Shown: piece by piece, positions 40,346 to 48,829 of the stretch
Layout of the letters: every line of letters starts with the position of its first letter
Numbering within the stretch: position 1 is the first letter of the stretch
Assembly (NCBI RefSeq): GCF_042680125.1
Contig: NZ_JBHTNY010000027.1
DNA: 64,000 nucleotides
Strand: one strand, 5' to 3'
Source: Robinsoniella peoriensis
GTDB taxonomy: Bacteria > Bacillota > Clostridia > Lachnospirales > Lachnospiraceae
Notes under the pieces: model-generated
Told to the model about the DNA's origin: nothing
The model's database searches: none
Seen by the model: the letters and a program-made list of their open reading frames with translations, nothing else
Program-made: the position numbers and the translations under genes

Positions 40346-40420
40346 ATTTCTTCATATGATTTCTTTTCTTCTGCTTTTATCTTATTACGCCTGCTGTCAA
40401 GCTGCTTTTATCTTCCCGTA

Positions 40421-40465
40421 ATTGATCTTTCCATCATTGATCTTCTCGTCATTGATCTTCTCGTC
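40421..40465. repeat. 15-bp tandem repeat, three units
   Basis: ATTGATCTTYYCRTC occurs at 40421-40435, 40436-40450 and 40451-40465; the last two units are identical. It ends directly at the stop codon of the VanW-domain gene. Confidence 0.85.
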
Positions 40466-40466
40466 A

Positions 40467-42140
40467 TTACTGTGCTGCTCCATTCGCCGTATTTGGATCT
40501 GTTGGTGCCTCAATCGGCGGCTGTCCATTTGCATCCGGCTGGGGCGCCTCCGTTACAGGCGGCTGATTCGGATCCGGAGGTGTCTGCGGGTCGGAAGGCG
40601 TCTGGTTTGGCTCTGTCTGAGGTGCATCCGTTGTGGGTGTCTGATTCGGATCCGTAGATGGTGTCTGGGGCTCACTGGCCGGCTGTGTCTGAGGCGTGGA
40701 CGCCGCGCCGCTGATCGCTGCCTGAACCGCATTTAAATCATTTGCGGCAATCGCATTGCTGATCGCTGCTGCCTGATTCGGGTCCGCCGTAGCTGTACCA
40801 ACTTCATAACCTAACGGGGCTGCCTGATAGTAACTGGAGTTTACCTGTGTCTTGGTAGTTTCTCCGTTTTCCGTAACATACTTCCAAAGTTTTGCTTCCT
40901 TACCGGTAAGTGCACTCTGGGTCTGCTGCAGGTATCCGACATTCTGATTTGGATTGGCATACAGTGCAACTCCTTCTGCACTAAAAGTTTTCACTGTCTC
41001 ACTTACATATTCCAGCACCCGGTCAGCAGGTCTTGTCTCATGACCGTAAATCGTAAAAGTAAGTTCGCCGCCATATGCCGATCCTGCCAGATAGATCGGT
41101 GCATCCGTATTGTTTACAAATACAAGATCCATCAATCCTTCTGCAATAGCTGCATCCATGGACGGTTCTACATAAGTAACAATCATTGTGTGATTCGATC
41201 TTTCCGTTACATCCAACTCCGCCAGCAGCAATGCATTGTATAACGTAGTGGAAACCTGACAGATACCTCCGCCATAGCTGTCTACTACTCTGCCGCTCTC
41301 ATAAGAAGGTGCCATCTCATATCCATTTTCAGCATTAAACGGTACCACTGCATCTGTAACAGAGAAGCTTTCTCCCGGATAAAGCAAATGTCCGTTCAGC
41401 AGTTCCGCTCCTCTTTCTACATTCTGGTTTCTTCCTGTGGTAGAACCATAGTATGTAGTATAAGTTCCCAGAACATCTTCTACCTTTGACAATTCTTCAT
41501 CTGAAAATTTAGGCTTATCCTGATTCACGGAAAGTGTAACCGTTCCCGATTCTCCCTTAAAATCACTGTTCATATAATTGGTAATTGCATATACCGAATC
41601 TTCAACGTTGATTTTCTGTCCGATGACACCGGGTACAACCTCAAACTCGCCATTTTCTCTGGTAAGGCTGCCCTCCTGCGCTTCTTTTTCAAATACTTTG
41701 CATTTTGTCTCTACATAATTGCGGGCAGTAGAAGCATCCGCAGTATATTCCAGTTCAAATTTTGCAGGCTCATGCTGCAAATCTTTATTTTCTTTATAAC
41801 GCTTAATCAGATTACCGGCTTTTCCCAGTTCTAATGCCTGTTCCACCACATCTGTATTCGCCCATTTAGCTCCCAGCTCCCCTGCTGTTGCCGTTGCCGT
41901 ATCTGTGCCTACCTGAAGCGTAATAGAAGCCGATTCCATTTTTGCAACTTCTCCTTTTACTGCTTCTTCTGCCTGATCCTTTGTCATTCCGGATACGTCA
42001 ACATCACCAATATACACGCCTTTGTTAATCGTTCCGTCGGACTGTTCCGCATTGGCGGACAGGATACTTCCCCCGGCTGCCAATACCGCTGTCAGAACTA
42101 CAGCCGGCAAAACCACCTTATTCCACTTATTCATCTTCAT
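40467..42140 (-). CDS. Secreted VanW-domain protein with peptidoglycan-binding domain
   Basis: A 557-residue protein. A signal sequence or anchor is at residues 8-30 (VVLPAVVLTAVLAAGGSIL), a peptidoglycan-binding (PG_binding_4) type repeat at about 45-215, and the VanW domain at about 240-375 (YPGESFSVTDAV, SYGGGICQVSTTLYNALLLA, YVEPSMDAAIAEG). The last 100 residues are rich in Pro, Gln, Thr and Asp (DPNQTPTTDAPQTEPNQTP), typical of a wall-spanning tail. VanW proteins occur with cell-wall genes, but their reaction is unknown. AAGGGG lies upstream; a second ATG two codons on has better spacing. The gene follows a tiny membrane-protein gene. Confidence 0.88.
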   Translation of the reverse strand: MKMNKWNKVVLPAVVLTAVLAAGGSILSANAEQSDGTINKGVYIGDVDVSGMTKDQAEEAVKGEVAKMESASITLQVGTDTATATAGELGAKWANTDVVEQALELGKAGNLIKRYKENKDLQHEPAKFELEYTADASTARNYVETKCKVFEKEAQEGSLTRENGEFEVVPGVIGQKINVEDSVYAITNYMNSDFKGESGTVTLSVNQDKPKFSDEELSKVEDVLGTYTTYYGSTTGRNQNVERGAELLNGHLLYPGESFSVTDAVVPFNAENGYEMAPSYESGRVVDSYGGGICQVSTTLYNALLLAELDVTERSNHTMIVTYVEPSMDAAIAEGLMDLVFVNNTDAPIYLAGSAYGGELTFTIYGHETRPADRVLEYVSETVKTFSAEGVALYANPNQNVGYLQQTQSALTGKEAKLWKYVTENGETTKTQVNSSYYQAAPLGYEVGTATADPNQAAAISNAIAANDLNAVQAAISGAASTPQTQPASEPQTPSTDPNQTPTTDAPQTEPNQTPSDPQTPPDPNQPPVTEAPQPDANGQPPIEAPTDPNTANGAAQ

Positions 42141-42149
42141 TTCCCCTTC

Positions 42150-42257
42150 TTAAATAAATAATTCCAAAACCATAGGTACCACCATAGCCAACACAATGAC
42201 TACAATAATAGCTGCTGCAATAATACGCTTTGTCTTATTATTGTGAAAATTCATCAT
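42150..42257 (-). CDS. 35-residue single-pass membrane protein
   Basis: A short gene. MMNFHNNKTKR is followed by a hydrophobic segment IIAAAIIVVIVLAMVVPMVL and the end ELFI. AGAGGTGA stands ahead of the ATG at 42257. Basic N-terminus and hydrophobic middle fit a small inner-membrane protein with the N-terminus inside. It ends ten bases before the VanW-domain gene, so it is probably in one operon with it. Function unknown; similar tiny proteins may act as membrane-complex subunits. Confidence 0.72.
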   Translation of the reverse strand: MMNFHNNKTKRIIAAAIIVVIVLAMVVPMVLELFI

Positions 42258-42263
42258 AGGAAA

Positions 42264-42977
42264 TCACCTCTTAATCCTTCCATATTCTAGTATTATTTTA
42301 TCTATCAATCTAGAGGCGTCATTTCTGGTCATGCTCTCGATTGTGACGTCCAGTTCTATTTTATGATATTTTACCAAATCTATCAAGTAAACTTTTTGAG
42401 AATTTGTAATCGGGTTCTGTTTTTTTACCTGAAATATCAGTTCCTGAGGCACAAATGCCCTGGGAATCGCCCTGGCATACTCACCTGCCAGCAGCTTATA
42501 CAGCTCACTTGATGAAATCGCATCATCCAAAGCACGGTGATGCCGCTCCTGCCCAATCCCAAAGTGGCAGCACAGAGAAGTGAGGCTTTTGCTCGGTACA
42601 TCGTCCAGACACTGCCTTGCAATCTTCAGGGTATCAATTCCTTTTTTCTCAAATGACAATTTATAATTAACCGCCTGACGTTTGATGAAACTGTAATCAA
42701 ATATCACATTGTGCCCCAGCAGCGGCAATCCCTCACAAAAGTCCACCAGAGTCCTTACTGCTGTCTCCGTACCCTCTGCGCCTTTCATCATAGAATCATC
42801 AATTCCCGTTAATGCTGTTATTTTCTCCGGAATACGCATCTGACAATCCACAAACGTTTCATATGTATCCGTAACTTCCCCACCTATTACCTTCACAGCG
42901 CCGATTTCCAATATTCTGTCCCGGTTAGGATTTAATCCGGTAGTTTCCAGATCCAGCGCAACATAATTTTCACTCAT
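42264..42977 (-). CDS. DEDDh-family 3'-5' exonuclease (DnaQ/PolC-type)
   Basis: A 237-residue exonuclease. Exo I is ALDLETTGLNP (D and E), Exo II GHNVIFDYSF, and Exo IIIe HHRALDDA with the catalytic His and Asp. This resembles the proofreading domain of PolC or DnaQ as a separate protein, often with a C-terminal helical addition such as the one seen after residue 175 (NPITNSQKVYLIDLVKYH). Start MSENYVALDLE at 42977 is preferred; the track upstream runs into a repeat element that lies before the gene. It lies six bases before the small membrane-protein gene. Confidence 0.85.
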   Translation of the reverse strand: MSENYVALDLETTGLNPNRDRILEIGAVKVIGGEVTDTYETFVDCQMRIPEKITALTGIDDSMMKGAEGTETAVRTLVDFCEGLPLLGHNVIFDYSFIKRQAVNYKLSFEKKGIDTLKIARQCLDDVPSKSLTSLCCHFGIGQERHHRALDDAISSSELYKLLAGEYARAIPRAFVPQELIFQVKKQNPITNSQKVYLIDLVKYHKIELDVTIESMTRNDASRLIDKIILEYGRIKR

Positions 42978-42990
42978 CTTTAGTCCCATT

Positions 42991-43080
42991 GCATATTGCA
43001 GTCTTGCCTGCAATACTGCCACAATAAAACAGGTTGAAAGATCGTGGCTTCCTTTCTATGATTTCAATTTTCTTTCAACT
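42991..43080 (-). repeat. Structured leader element, diverged copy 1
   Basis: GCATATTGCAG...CTGCAATACTGCC aligns with copies 2 and 3. The inner stem is TATTGCAG / CTGCAATA, where the others have TATCGCAG / CTGCGATA (C-G replaced by T-A on both sides). A second pair GTTGAAAG / CTTTCAAC is also kept, with a longer loop. It lies upstream of the exonuclease gene. Confidence 0.65.
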
Positions 43081-43131
43081 TATACTCCTGCATACCGGAG
43101 CATTTTCACGCACACTCCGGTATGCTGTATA

Positions 43132-43785
43132 TTACTTCTTTATTTTTTTCTTTTTGTTCTTTTCTTTGTATTCCAGACAATAATCCGTCAGAAAACACTC
43201 TTCACATTTTGGGCCTCTTGCAAAACAGATCTGCCTTCCAAAAGTAATAATCTGTATATTATAGAGTATCCAGTGATCCTTGGGGAGGACTTTCATCAGC
43301 TCAAATTCTACCTTTTCCGGGTCATCTTCCTTTGTAAGCCCCAGCCTTTTGGATATACGCTTTACATGGGTATCCACTACAATACTAGGCTGGTTAAAGA
43401 TATTTCCCCTGATTACGTTTGCCGTTTTCCTTCCAACTCCAGCCAGAGCTGTCAGGTCTTCCAGGGAATCCGGCACCTCTCCATTGTATTTTTCCATCAG
43501 CGTATTGGTACAGGATATGATATTTTTCGCTTTGTTATGGTAAAAACCGGTTGGCTTAATATCCTGCTCTAATTCTTTTAAGTCCGCATTGGCGAACTTT
43601 TCCACGGTATCATATTTTTTAAATAATTCTTTAGTCACTATATTAACTCTGGCATCCGTACACTGGGCACTGAGCATGGTTGCAATCAACAGCTGCCACG
43701 GTGTTTCATGGTCCAGATAACATTTATACTCTCTTGTGTATACTTCATCCAGTTTATCCAGGATGGCTTTTGTCCTTTTTGTCAT
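43132..43785 (-). CDS. nth: Endonuclease III (DNA glycosylase/AP lyase)
   Basis: A 217-residue endonuclease III that removes oxidised pyrimidines and cuts at the abasic site. The helix-hairpin-helix is LAGVGRKTANVIRGN with the catalytic Lys in it (near residue 120), the catalytic Asp in VVDTHVKRI, and four Cys for the [4Fe-4S] cluster near the end (C-x6-C-x2-C-x5-C, CFARGPKCEECFLTDYC). The very basic KNKKKKIKK tail is unusual. The start has AGGAGG that belongs to leader element copy 2. Confidence 0.94.
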   Translation of the reverse strand: MTKRTKAILDKLDEVYTREYKCYLDHETPWQLLIATMLSAQCTDARVNIVTKELFKKYDTVEKFANADLKELEQDIKPTGFYHNKAKNIISCTNTLMEKYNGEVPDSLEDLTALAGVGRKTANVIRGNIFNQPSIVVDTHVKRISKRLGLTKEDDPEKVEFELMKVLPKDHWILYNIQIITFGRQICFARGPKCEECFLTDYCLEYKEKNKKKKIKK

Positions 43786-43786
43786 T

Positions 43787-43865
43787 GTTATACCTCCTGC
43801 ATATCGCAGGCCTGCCTGCGATACTGCCTTAATAAGTAGTTTGAAAGCGCTTTTCTTTCAAACTT
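43787..43865 (-). repeat. Structured leader element, copy 2 (before nth)
   Basis: A 79-bp element, one base different from copy 3 at 45623-45701. In gene direction it contains hairpin GTTTGAAAG / CTTTCAAAC, hairpin TATCGCAGGC / GCCTGCGATA, then GCAGGAGG, the ribosome binding site of nth. Confidence 0.88.
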
Positions 43866-43899
43866 ACTCCTATCTGATACAGCATTTCATCTTATTGGT

Positions 43900-45621
43900 T
43901 CAAAAATCAATTACAGAAACAGATGCGTCATCACTCAATGGATTTCTGCTGCGGTAATTAAATACCACCCCAAAGCACCCCTCCTGCAACTGATCCAGCA
44001 CATGATAATGAAACACTTCAAAATGTGTCATCTTCGATAACTGCTTATAATTATATCCATCATATCCCTTTAAATAAGAGGGATTCTCTGCTTCCTTTTT
44101 ATAAAATTCGTAAATACGCTCTTTATAGTCTCCCGGATCATCTGCCCAGGAAGGTCTGCTCTTACTGTTTTCCCGCAGATACAGATCAAGCAAAAGCAAT
44201 TCATCATATAGCCCGGCATTTTTTTCATCCTGTTCTCTGGCAAAATTTCTTAGATGCTCAATCCTAGCCATGCGGGAATGTTTCTGTCCTCCCAGTCCGT
44301 TTCGGTCATAAAATAATGCCAGCTGCTCAAACATTTCATAGGCGGAGCCAAACGCCCTTTCCAGAAATTGAACCGTGTTCGCAAACTGAAGGCTGTTATA
44401 ATAGACCTCTACCATCTCTTCCACTGCCTTCAGCTTTAGTACTTCTTCGTAAGAAAGCCATCTTGTACTCAGCACTTCATACTGAGGGCGTGTCTTATAA
44501 GAGATACCATACTGTTCGGCATTCAGATGCATTTTCGATCCCTTTAATACCTTCAAAAATCCAAGCTGGAACTGATCCGGTTTCAGTGCGTAGACATCAT
44601 TAAAAGACCGAACAAAGCTATCATAATTTTCATAGGGCAGCCCGGCTATCAGATCCAGATGCTGATGAATATTTTTCCCCCTGCGGATTCTCCCCACGAT
44701 TTGCTTTAAAGCTTCAAAATCCATGACACGGTCGATTTCCTGTATCGTTTCCATATTCGTAGACTGTACGCCGATTTCCAGCTGTACCAGGCCAGGGCGC
44801 AGAGTTCCAAGCAGCTGCAGCTCTTCTTCATTTAATAAATCCGCTGCGATTTCAAAATGAAAATTTGTAATTCCATTGTCGTGCTCCCGGATATAATTCC
44901 ATATACCCTGGGCATGTCTGTGGTTGCAGTTAAAAGTACGATCCACAAATTTAACCTGGGGTACCTTATGATCCAGAAAAAACTGCAGTTCCTTCTCTAC
45001 CAGGGAAAGGCTTCGAAACCGCAGCTTCTTATCTATGGAAGAAAGACAGTAGCTGCAGGAAAAAGGGCAGCCTCTGCTGCTTTCATAGTAAACGATCTTA
45101 TTGGCAAAATCCTTCATGTCACCGTACATAAACGGCAAAGTATCCATATCCTGAATCGGGTTGGACGGATTTTGAATAATCTTATTCTGCTTATTACGGT
45201 ATGCAATCCCCTTAATCTGCTCAAGCTCACCGCCCCGCACATAATACGCTGTCAAGTCGTAAAAGGTCTGCTCCCCTTCCCCAATCATAACACCGCTCAC
45301 CTGGGGATATGCTTCCAGAAACGTTACCGCATCAAAAGAAACTTCCGGCCCCCCTGCCCAAATCCTGGTATCCGGCAGAATTTTTGCCAGGTCTTCCATT
45401 AAAATCTTCACATATTCCAGATTCCAGATATAGCAGGAAAAAGCGATAACATCCGGTTTTTTCTTATAAATATCCTGAAGAATATCGTCCGTATAATGAT
45501 TTATTGTATATTCTGCAATTTCAATATGCTCCTCAAACTCCCTTGCAAAAGCCCGCAGACTGTAAACAGCCAGATTAGAGTGAATGTATTTCGCATTGAT
45601 TGCAGCTAAAAGTAACTTCAT
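43900..45621 (-). CDS. B12-binding-domain radical SAM protein (DUF4080 type)
   Basis: A 573-residue protein. The N-terminal 140 residues form a cobalamin-binding-like Rossmann domain (MKLLLAAINAKYIHSNLAVY, GGPEVSFDA, MIGEGEQTF), and the radical SAM core follows with the cluster motif CPFSCSYC at about residues 186-193 and FVDRTFNCNHRHA. The tail carries a DUF4080 region (KGYDGYNYKQLSKMTHFEVF). Substrate unknown. The gene has leader element copy 3 immediately upstream, including its binding site. Confidence 0.87.
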   Translation of the reverse strand: MKLLLAAINAKYIHSNLAVYSLRAFAREFEEHIEIAEYTINHYTDDILQDIYKKKPDVIAFSCYIWNLEYVKILMEDLAKILPDTRIWAGGPEVSFDAVTFLEAYPQVSGVMIGEGEQTFYDLTAYYVRGGELEQIKGIAYRNKQNKIIQNPSNPIQDMDTLPFMYGDMKDFANKIVYYESSRGCPFSCSYCLSSIDKKLRFRSLSLVEKELQFFLDHKVPQVKFVDRTFNCNHRHAQGIWNYIREHDNGITNFHFEIAADLLNEEELQLLGTLRPGLVQLEIGVQSTNMETIQEIDRVMDFEALKQIVGRIRRGKNIHQHLDLIAGLPYENYDSFVRSFNDVYALKPDQFQLGFLKVLKGSKMHLNAEQYGISYKTRPQYEVLSTRWLSYEEVLKLKAVEEMVEVYYNSLQFANTVQFLERAFGSAYEMFEQLALFYDRNGLGGQKHSRMARIEHLRNFAREQDEKNAGLYDELLLLDLYLRENSKSRPSWADDPGDYKERIYEFYKKEAENPSYLKGYDGYNYKQLSKMTHFEVFHYHVLDQLQEGCFGVVFNYRSRNPLSDDASVSVIDF

Positions 45622-45622
45622 A

Positions 45623-45701
45623 GTTATACCTCCTGCATATCGCAGGCCTGCCTGTGATACTGCCTTAATAAGTAGTTTGAAAGCGCTTTTCTTTCAAACT
45701 T
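45623..45701 (-). repeat. Structured leader element, copy 3 (before the radical SAM gene)
   Basis: Same 79-bp element as copy 2 with one C/T difference at the palindromic stem (CCTGTGATA instead of CCTGCGATA), which still allows a G-U pair. It begins two bases upstream of the ATG and provides GGAGG for translation. Confidence 0.88.
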
Positions 45702-45912
45702 TATCTCCTGAGATTTATTCATACCTTTTTAGTATAACATACTCATATGGATTTTCAACTGGAAGAAACGACAAAAAATGAGTATTTATGCGGGTGCAAA
45801 TTTACTTTTTGAGAGGGTAGATGCGAAAAGGGGACTCTTTATATATGTTGGGTAATGTACGGAAAGATGGGAGTGGGAAACATAGGTTTTTAAATCCTTC
45901 CTGATTAATAAA

Positions 45913-45955
45913 ACACAAAATCCACCAGCCTTAAATTTTTCTGGTGGATTTGTGT
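45913..45955. terminator. Bidirectional terminator
   Basis: ACACAAAATCCACCAG pairs with CTGGTGGATTTGTGT around an A/T-rich loop. The remaining 45.70-45.91 kb contains no gene that I can support. Confidence 0.75.
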
Positions 45956-45998
45956 CTATTTTCTATGGATGATTCCTTATTCTGACCCAGGGATTCCT

Positions 45999-46105
45999 TT
46001 ATTTTCCCCCCATCACTTTCATGATTCGTTTGAGGTTTACTGCAAATATTGCCATCGCTCCCTGCATTTCCATTAAGCGTCCCTTACTCAACAAAACCCA
46101 AAAGC
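45999..46105 (-). pseudogene. Transposase C-terminal remnant
   Basis: An open frame on the minus strand, ending in TAA at 45999, reads LLSKGRLMEMQGAMAIFAVN and LKRIMKVMGGK. This looks like the C-terminus of IS1182/IS5-like transposases (the ...MQGAMAIFAVNLKR region). No start, no binding site and no upstream catalytic domain are present, so it is a scrap. It begins at the oleate hydratase stop. Confidence 0.5.
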
Positions 46106-46111
46106 AAAAGT

Positions 46112-47845
46112 TTATCTATAAGCCGTCTTCAATGCCACAGCCAACACCTTAGGGTTCTTCTTATACTGTGTAACCGGACAGATTTTCTTATTGATACGCA
46201 GCAGTTTATAGATTGCAGTTCTTGCAGCCCTCACCGAATATTCCTCTGTAAATACCATATCTTCCGGAATTTCAACGAACTGACTGATCATAGCAAAATT
46301 AGTGGAATTGCCAGGCACTACTTTTGGTCTGTCTGTCATTTTTCTTGGTTCGAACTGTGAATCAATATATGGCATCATACATGGGATTACATTTATAACG
46401 TCTTCCATAATCTCATCAATCTTATCTTCAAAATGCAGATGATGAAGCAGCTCAGTCAATAACTCTTCGCCTGTACAATCTCTCATTGCCTTTGGTACAT
46501 AATCCCCAACTTTATCCGTATACAGTCCGTATCCCCAGAAAATAGTCTGGTCGGCCGGCTGGTTTTTGAAATGAGGTTGTGCTGCTACGACAATACTCAT
46601 TAACCAGTTGGAATCCTTAAAGGTCATCAGCGCACCGCTTCCGGGTATATTGGTTGAGAATTTTTCAATCATCTTTAACAGCTTATTGCCATTACAGGTA
46701 ACCGTAAAGCTTTCCCAGTTAGTCTCTTCCGGTTTTGTGAAGAATGGTGCCGGATTTCCAAGACCATCCTTTTTTGCAGCCACTTTCTTCCACAGTTCAC
46801 CGGAAATCGGATTCTCCGGTTTATATTCTGCCGGAGTATTGAAATCACCAAGTGTTGCACAATCCGTCATACAACCGTTTGTCATAATACACAGATCGCC
46901 TTCTTTTAAGGTTACGATACTTTCCTCTCCGTCTTTCAAAATGTGCATTGCAGTAGCCGTGATAGAATACCCTTCTGCAAAATCAATATTAGTTACGGTT
47001 GCATTGGTTACAAAATCCACACCATGTGCTTCCAGATAGGAGCGAATAGGCAGGATAACAGAATCATACTGGTTAAACTGAGTCCTGGTCACACCTTCCA
47101 ATGTCTCAATTCTTGGGAATTCAAAAATCATTCTTTCCATATAGCGTTTGAATTCAAATAAGCTGGACCATTTCTGGAATGCAAATGTCGTCTGCCACAT
47201 ATACCAGAAATTCGTCTCGAAGAAATGCGGCGTGTCTTTGAACCACTCCAGAATGGTCATGTCATCCAGTTCACTTTCCGGAGTGATCATTAATTTTCCA
47301 AGAGTCATACGGTCGTCATTGTTAAATCCCATACTCTTAACATCCTGAATTACACCGTCTTTATCGATAAGACGTGCCTTAGCATGGGTCGGATGTGCAT
47401 GGTCAAAGCTTAAAATCTCTTCTGTTACACTCTTCCCCGGATACTCCAGAGATGGAATACTTTTAAATAATTCCCAGAAATTTTCATATGTTTCTTCATT
47501 TAACATACGTCCGCCACGGCATACAAATCCTCCTGCCGGTGTACCGATTCCGTCGTTACTGCCTCCAAGAATGTGCATTCCTTCGTAGATATGGATGTTC
47601 TCACCCTTAAAATGTCCGTCTCTGATTGCATAAGCTGCCCCTGCCATAGAAGCCAGCCCGCCGCCTACAAAGTGAATCTGTTTATCACCATGGTCTATTT
47701 CTTCATTAAAATCATATTCATAGTTTTCCTGCTGTTTGTTCTCTTCTTTTTGATCTCTGGATTTCTTATAAGCGGTTGCTGCTACTGCTGCACCTCCTAT
47801 GATAACGCCTGTTTTCACTAATTTTTTCCATGTTTTCTTAGCCAT
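46112..47845 (-). CDS. ohyA: Oleate hydratase with N-terminal membrane anchor
   Basis: A 577-residue FAD-dependent fatty acid hydratase (MCRA family). The dinucleotide-binding motif is GGGLASMAGAAY at about residues 60-72, followed by the family signatures GMHILGGSNDG, GGFVCRGGRM (with Glu nearby) and NFWYMWQTTFAFQ. It adds water to the cis-9 bond of unsaturated fatty acids, giving 10-hydroxy acids, and thereby detoxifies free fatty acids. The first 25 residues (KKTWKKLVKTGVIIGGAAVA) look like a membrane anchor, which is unusual for the family. ATG 47845 follows GAGG. A TetR gene lies upstream. Confidence 0.93.
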   Translation of the reverse strand: MAKKTWKKLVKTGVIIGGAAVAATAYKKSRDQKEENKQQENYEYDFNEEIDHGDKQIHFVGGGLASMAGAAYAIRDGHFKGENIHIYEGMHILGGSNDGIGTPAGGFVCRGGRMLNEETYENFWELFKSIPSLEYPGKSVTEEILSFDHAHPTHAKARLIDKDGVIQDVKSMGFNNDDRMTLGKLMITPESELDDMTILEWFKDTPHFFETNFWYMWQTTFAFQKWSSLFEFKRYMERMIFEFPRIETLEGVTRTQFNQYDSVILPIRSYLEAHGVDFVTNATVTNIDFAEGYSITATAMHILKDGEESIVTLKEGDLCIMTNGCMTDCATLGDFNTPAEYKPENPISGELWKKVAAKKDGLGNPAPFFTKPEETNWESFTVTCNGNKLLKMIEKFSTNIPGSGALMTFKDSNWLMSIVVAAQPHFKNQPADQTIFWGYGLYTDKVGDYVPKAMRDCTGEELLTELLHHLHFEDKIDEIMEDVINVIPCMMPYIDSQFEPRKMTDRPKVVPGNSTNFAMISQFVEIPEDMVFTEEYSVRAARTAIYKLLRINKKICPVTQYKKNPKVLAVALKTAYR

Positions 47846-47935
47846 AATCATTACCTCATTTCTTTGTTTTGCCAGTTTGAATTTACTTTGTTTTCTCTTT
47901 TTCTTTTATTGTTCCCTTATGGCTAAATTATAAAA

Positions 47936-47978
47936 CAGGCAATTCAAAATGTAACTAGACACTTTGAACTGCCTGTCT
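47936..47978 (-). terminator. Terminator after the TetR gene
   Basis: ACAGGCAGTTCAAAG pairs with the near-complement ending TTTGAATTGCCTGT, and TTTTATAA follows on the minus strand. Confidence 0.75.
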
Positions 47979-48017
47979 AAAACTCCGGTTATGGTCAGTA
48001 ACGGAATTTAAAACGTT

Positions 48018-48572
48018 TTAATTACCGCTGTATCTATCATAAGCAGCTTTTTCACTGCTCAGAACAAGCCCCTTCATAAACTTCACAAATACTTCCGGTT
48101 CTTCTTTCATGCCACGTTTCATCCAGTCAATCACAGACCCGCAGGCTCCGTGGGCAAAAAATCCCGCATAGAATTTCTTATCCGCTTTGGAAAGTCTTTG
48201 TCTCATATCAAGTGCTTCGATTGCTTCCCCGAAAAGTTCTGTTGTTACGTGAAATAGATGTTCCTGAAAGTTATCCTGTGCATAACGGATGGTATTTTGG
48301 TAGAAATAACTTTCCGCTCTTATCCTGATCAGCATCTTACACAAATGTCCGTCCCAGTTATCAAAGTCAATTCCTTTTACCAGGTCTGCAAAAATATCCT
48401 GATAGTATACCCAGTTCAGAAGTTCGTACTTATCCTGAAAATGATAGTAGAAAGTCTGTCTGTTATAGCCGCTCACTGCGGTAATATCCGATACGGATAT
48501 CTTATCAAAAGGCTTTTTCCTCGCAAGCTGTTTTAATGCCTGGCCCATATCCGCTTTCGCATTTGATTCCAT
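48018..48572 (-). CDS. TetR/AcrR-family regulator (DhaS-like)
   Basis: A 184-residue regulator with N-terminal TetR helix-turn-helix (residues 25-50, ISVSDITAVSGYNRQTFYYHF) and a helical ligand-binding C-terminus like the TetR C_7 / DhaS-type group. Start at 48572 has GGAGG eight bases upstream. It lies between the oleate hydratase gene (downstream) and the ABC transporter genes (upstream), all in the same direction; either could be its target. Its promoter region includes a tandem repeat array. Confidence 0.87.
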   Translation of the reverse strand: MESNAKADMGQALKQLARKKPFDKISVSDITAVSGYNRQTFYYHFQDKYELLNWVYYQDIFADLVKGIDFDNWDGHLCKMLIRIRAESYFYQNTIRYAQDNFQEHLFHVTTELFGEAIEALDMRQRLSKADKKFYAGFFAHGACGSVIDWMKRGMKEEPEVFVKFMKGLVLSSEKAAYDRYSGN

Positions 48573-48615
48573 ATAACGCACCTCCCAACTTACCGGAAGC
48601 TACATCCGATTCTGT

Positions 48616-48806
48616 AGCTTCTGCATATTGCTGCCTGCCATGACTCCTATATAACTTCTGCCTATTACAGCCTGCCATATCTGACTCCTAAATGACTTCT
48701 GCATATTACAGCCTGCCATATCTGACTCCTAAATGACTTCTGCATATTGCCGCCTGCCCACGTCTGGCTCCTATAAGGCTTCTGCCTATTGCCGCCTGCA
48801 GCTGCC
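48616..48806. repeat. Tandem array of about 41-bp units (4-5 copies)
   Basis: Units start CTTCTGC(A/C)TATT at about 48615, 48655, 48696, 48737 and 48779. Units 2 and 3 differ by one base, the outer ones are more diverged, and the last is partial. In the minus direction each unit contains AGGAG(T/C)CA and most then have ATGG. The core TGCATATTGCxGCCTGCC resembles the leader element family at 43-45.7 kb. There are no unique spacers. Confidence 0.8.
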
Positions 48807-48829
48807 AGAAAACAATTTCAAGACACGCT

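Noticed and set aside
40422..40736. Arginine/cysteine-rich plus-strand open frame
   Set aside because: It is the complement of the Pro/Gln/Thr-rich tail of the VanW-domain protein and of the 15-bp repeats; no ribosome binding site.
48616..48806. Possible CRISPR array
   Set aside because: Units are contiguous at about 41 bp without unique spacers, and no cas genes are near.
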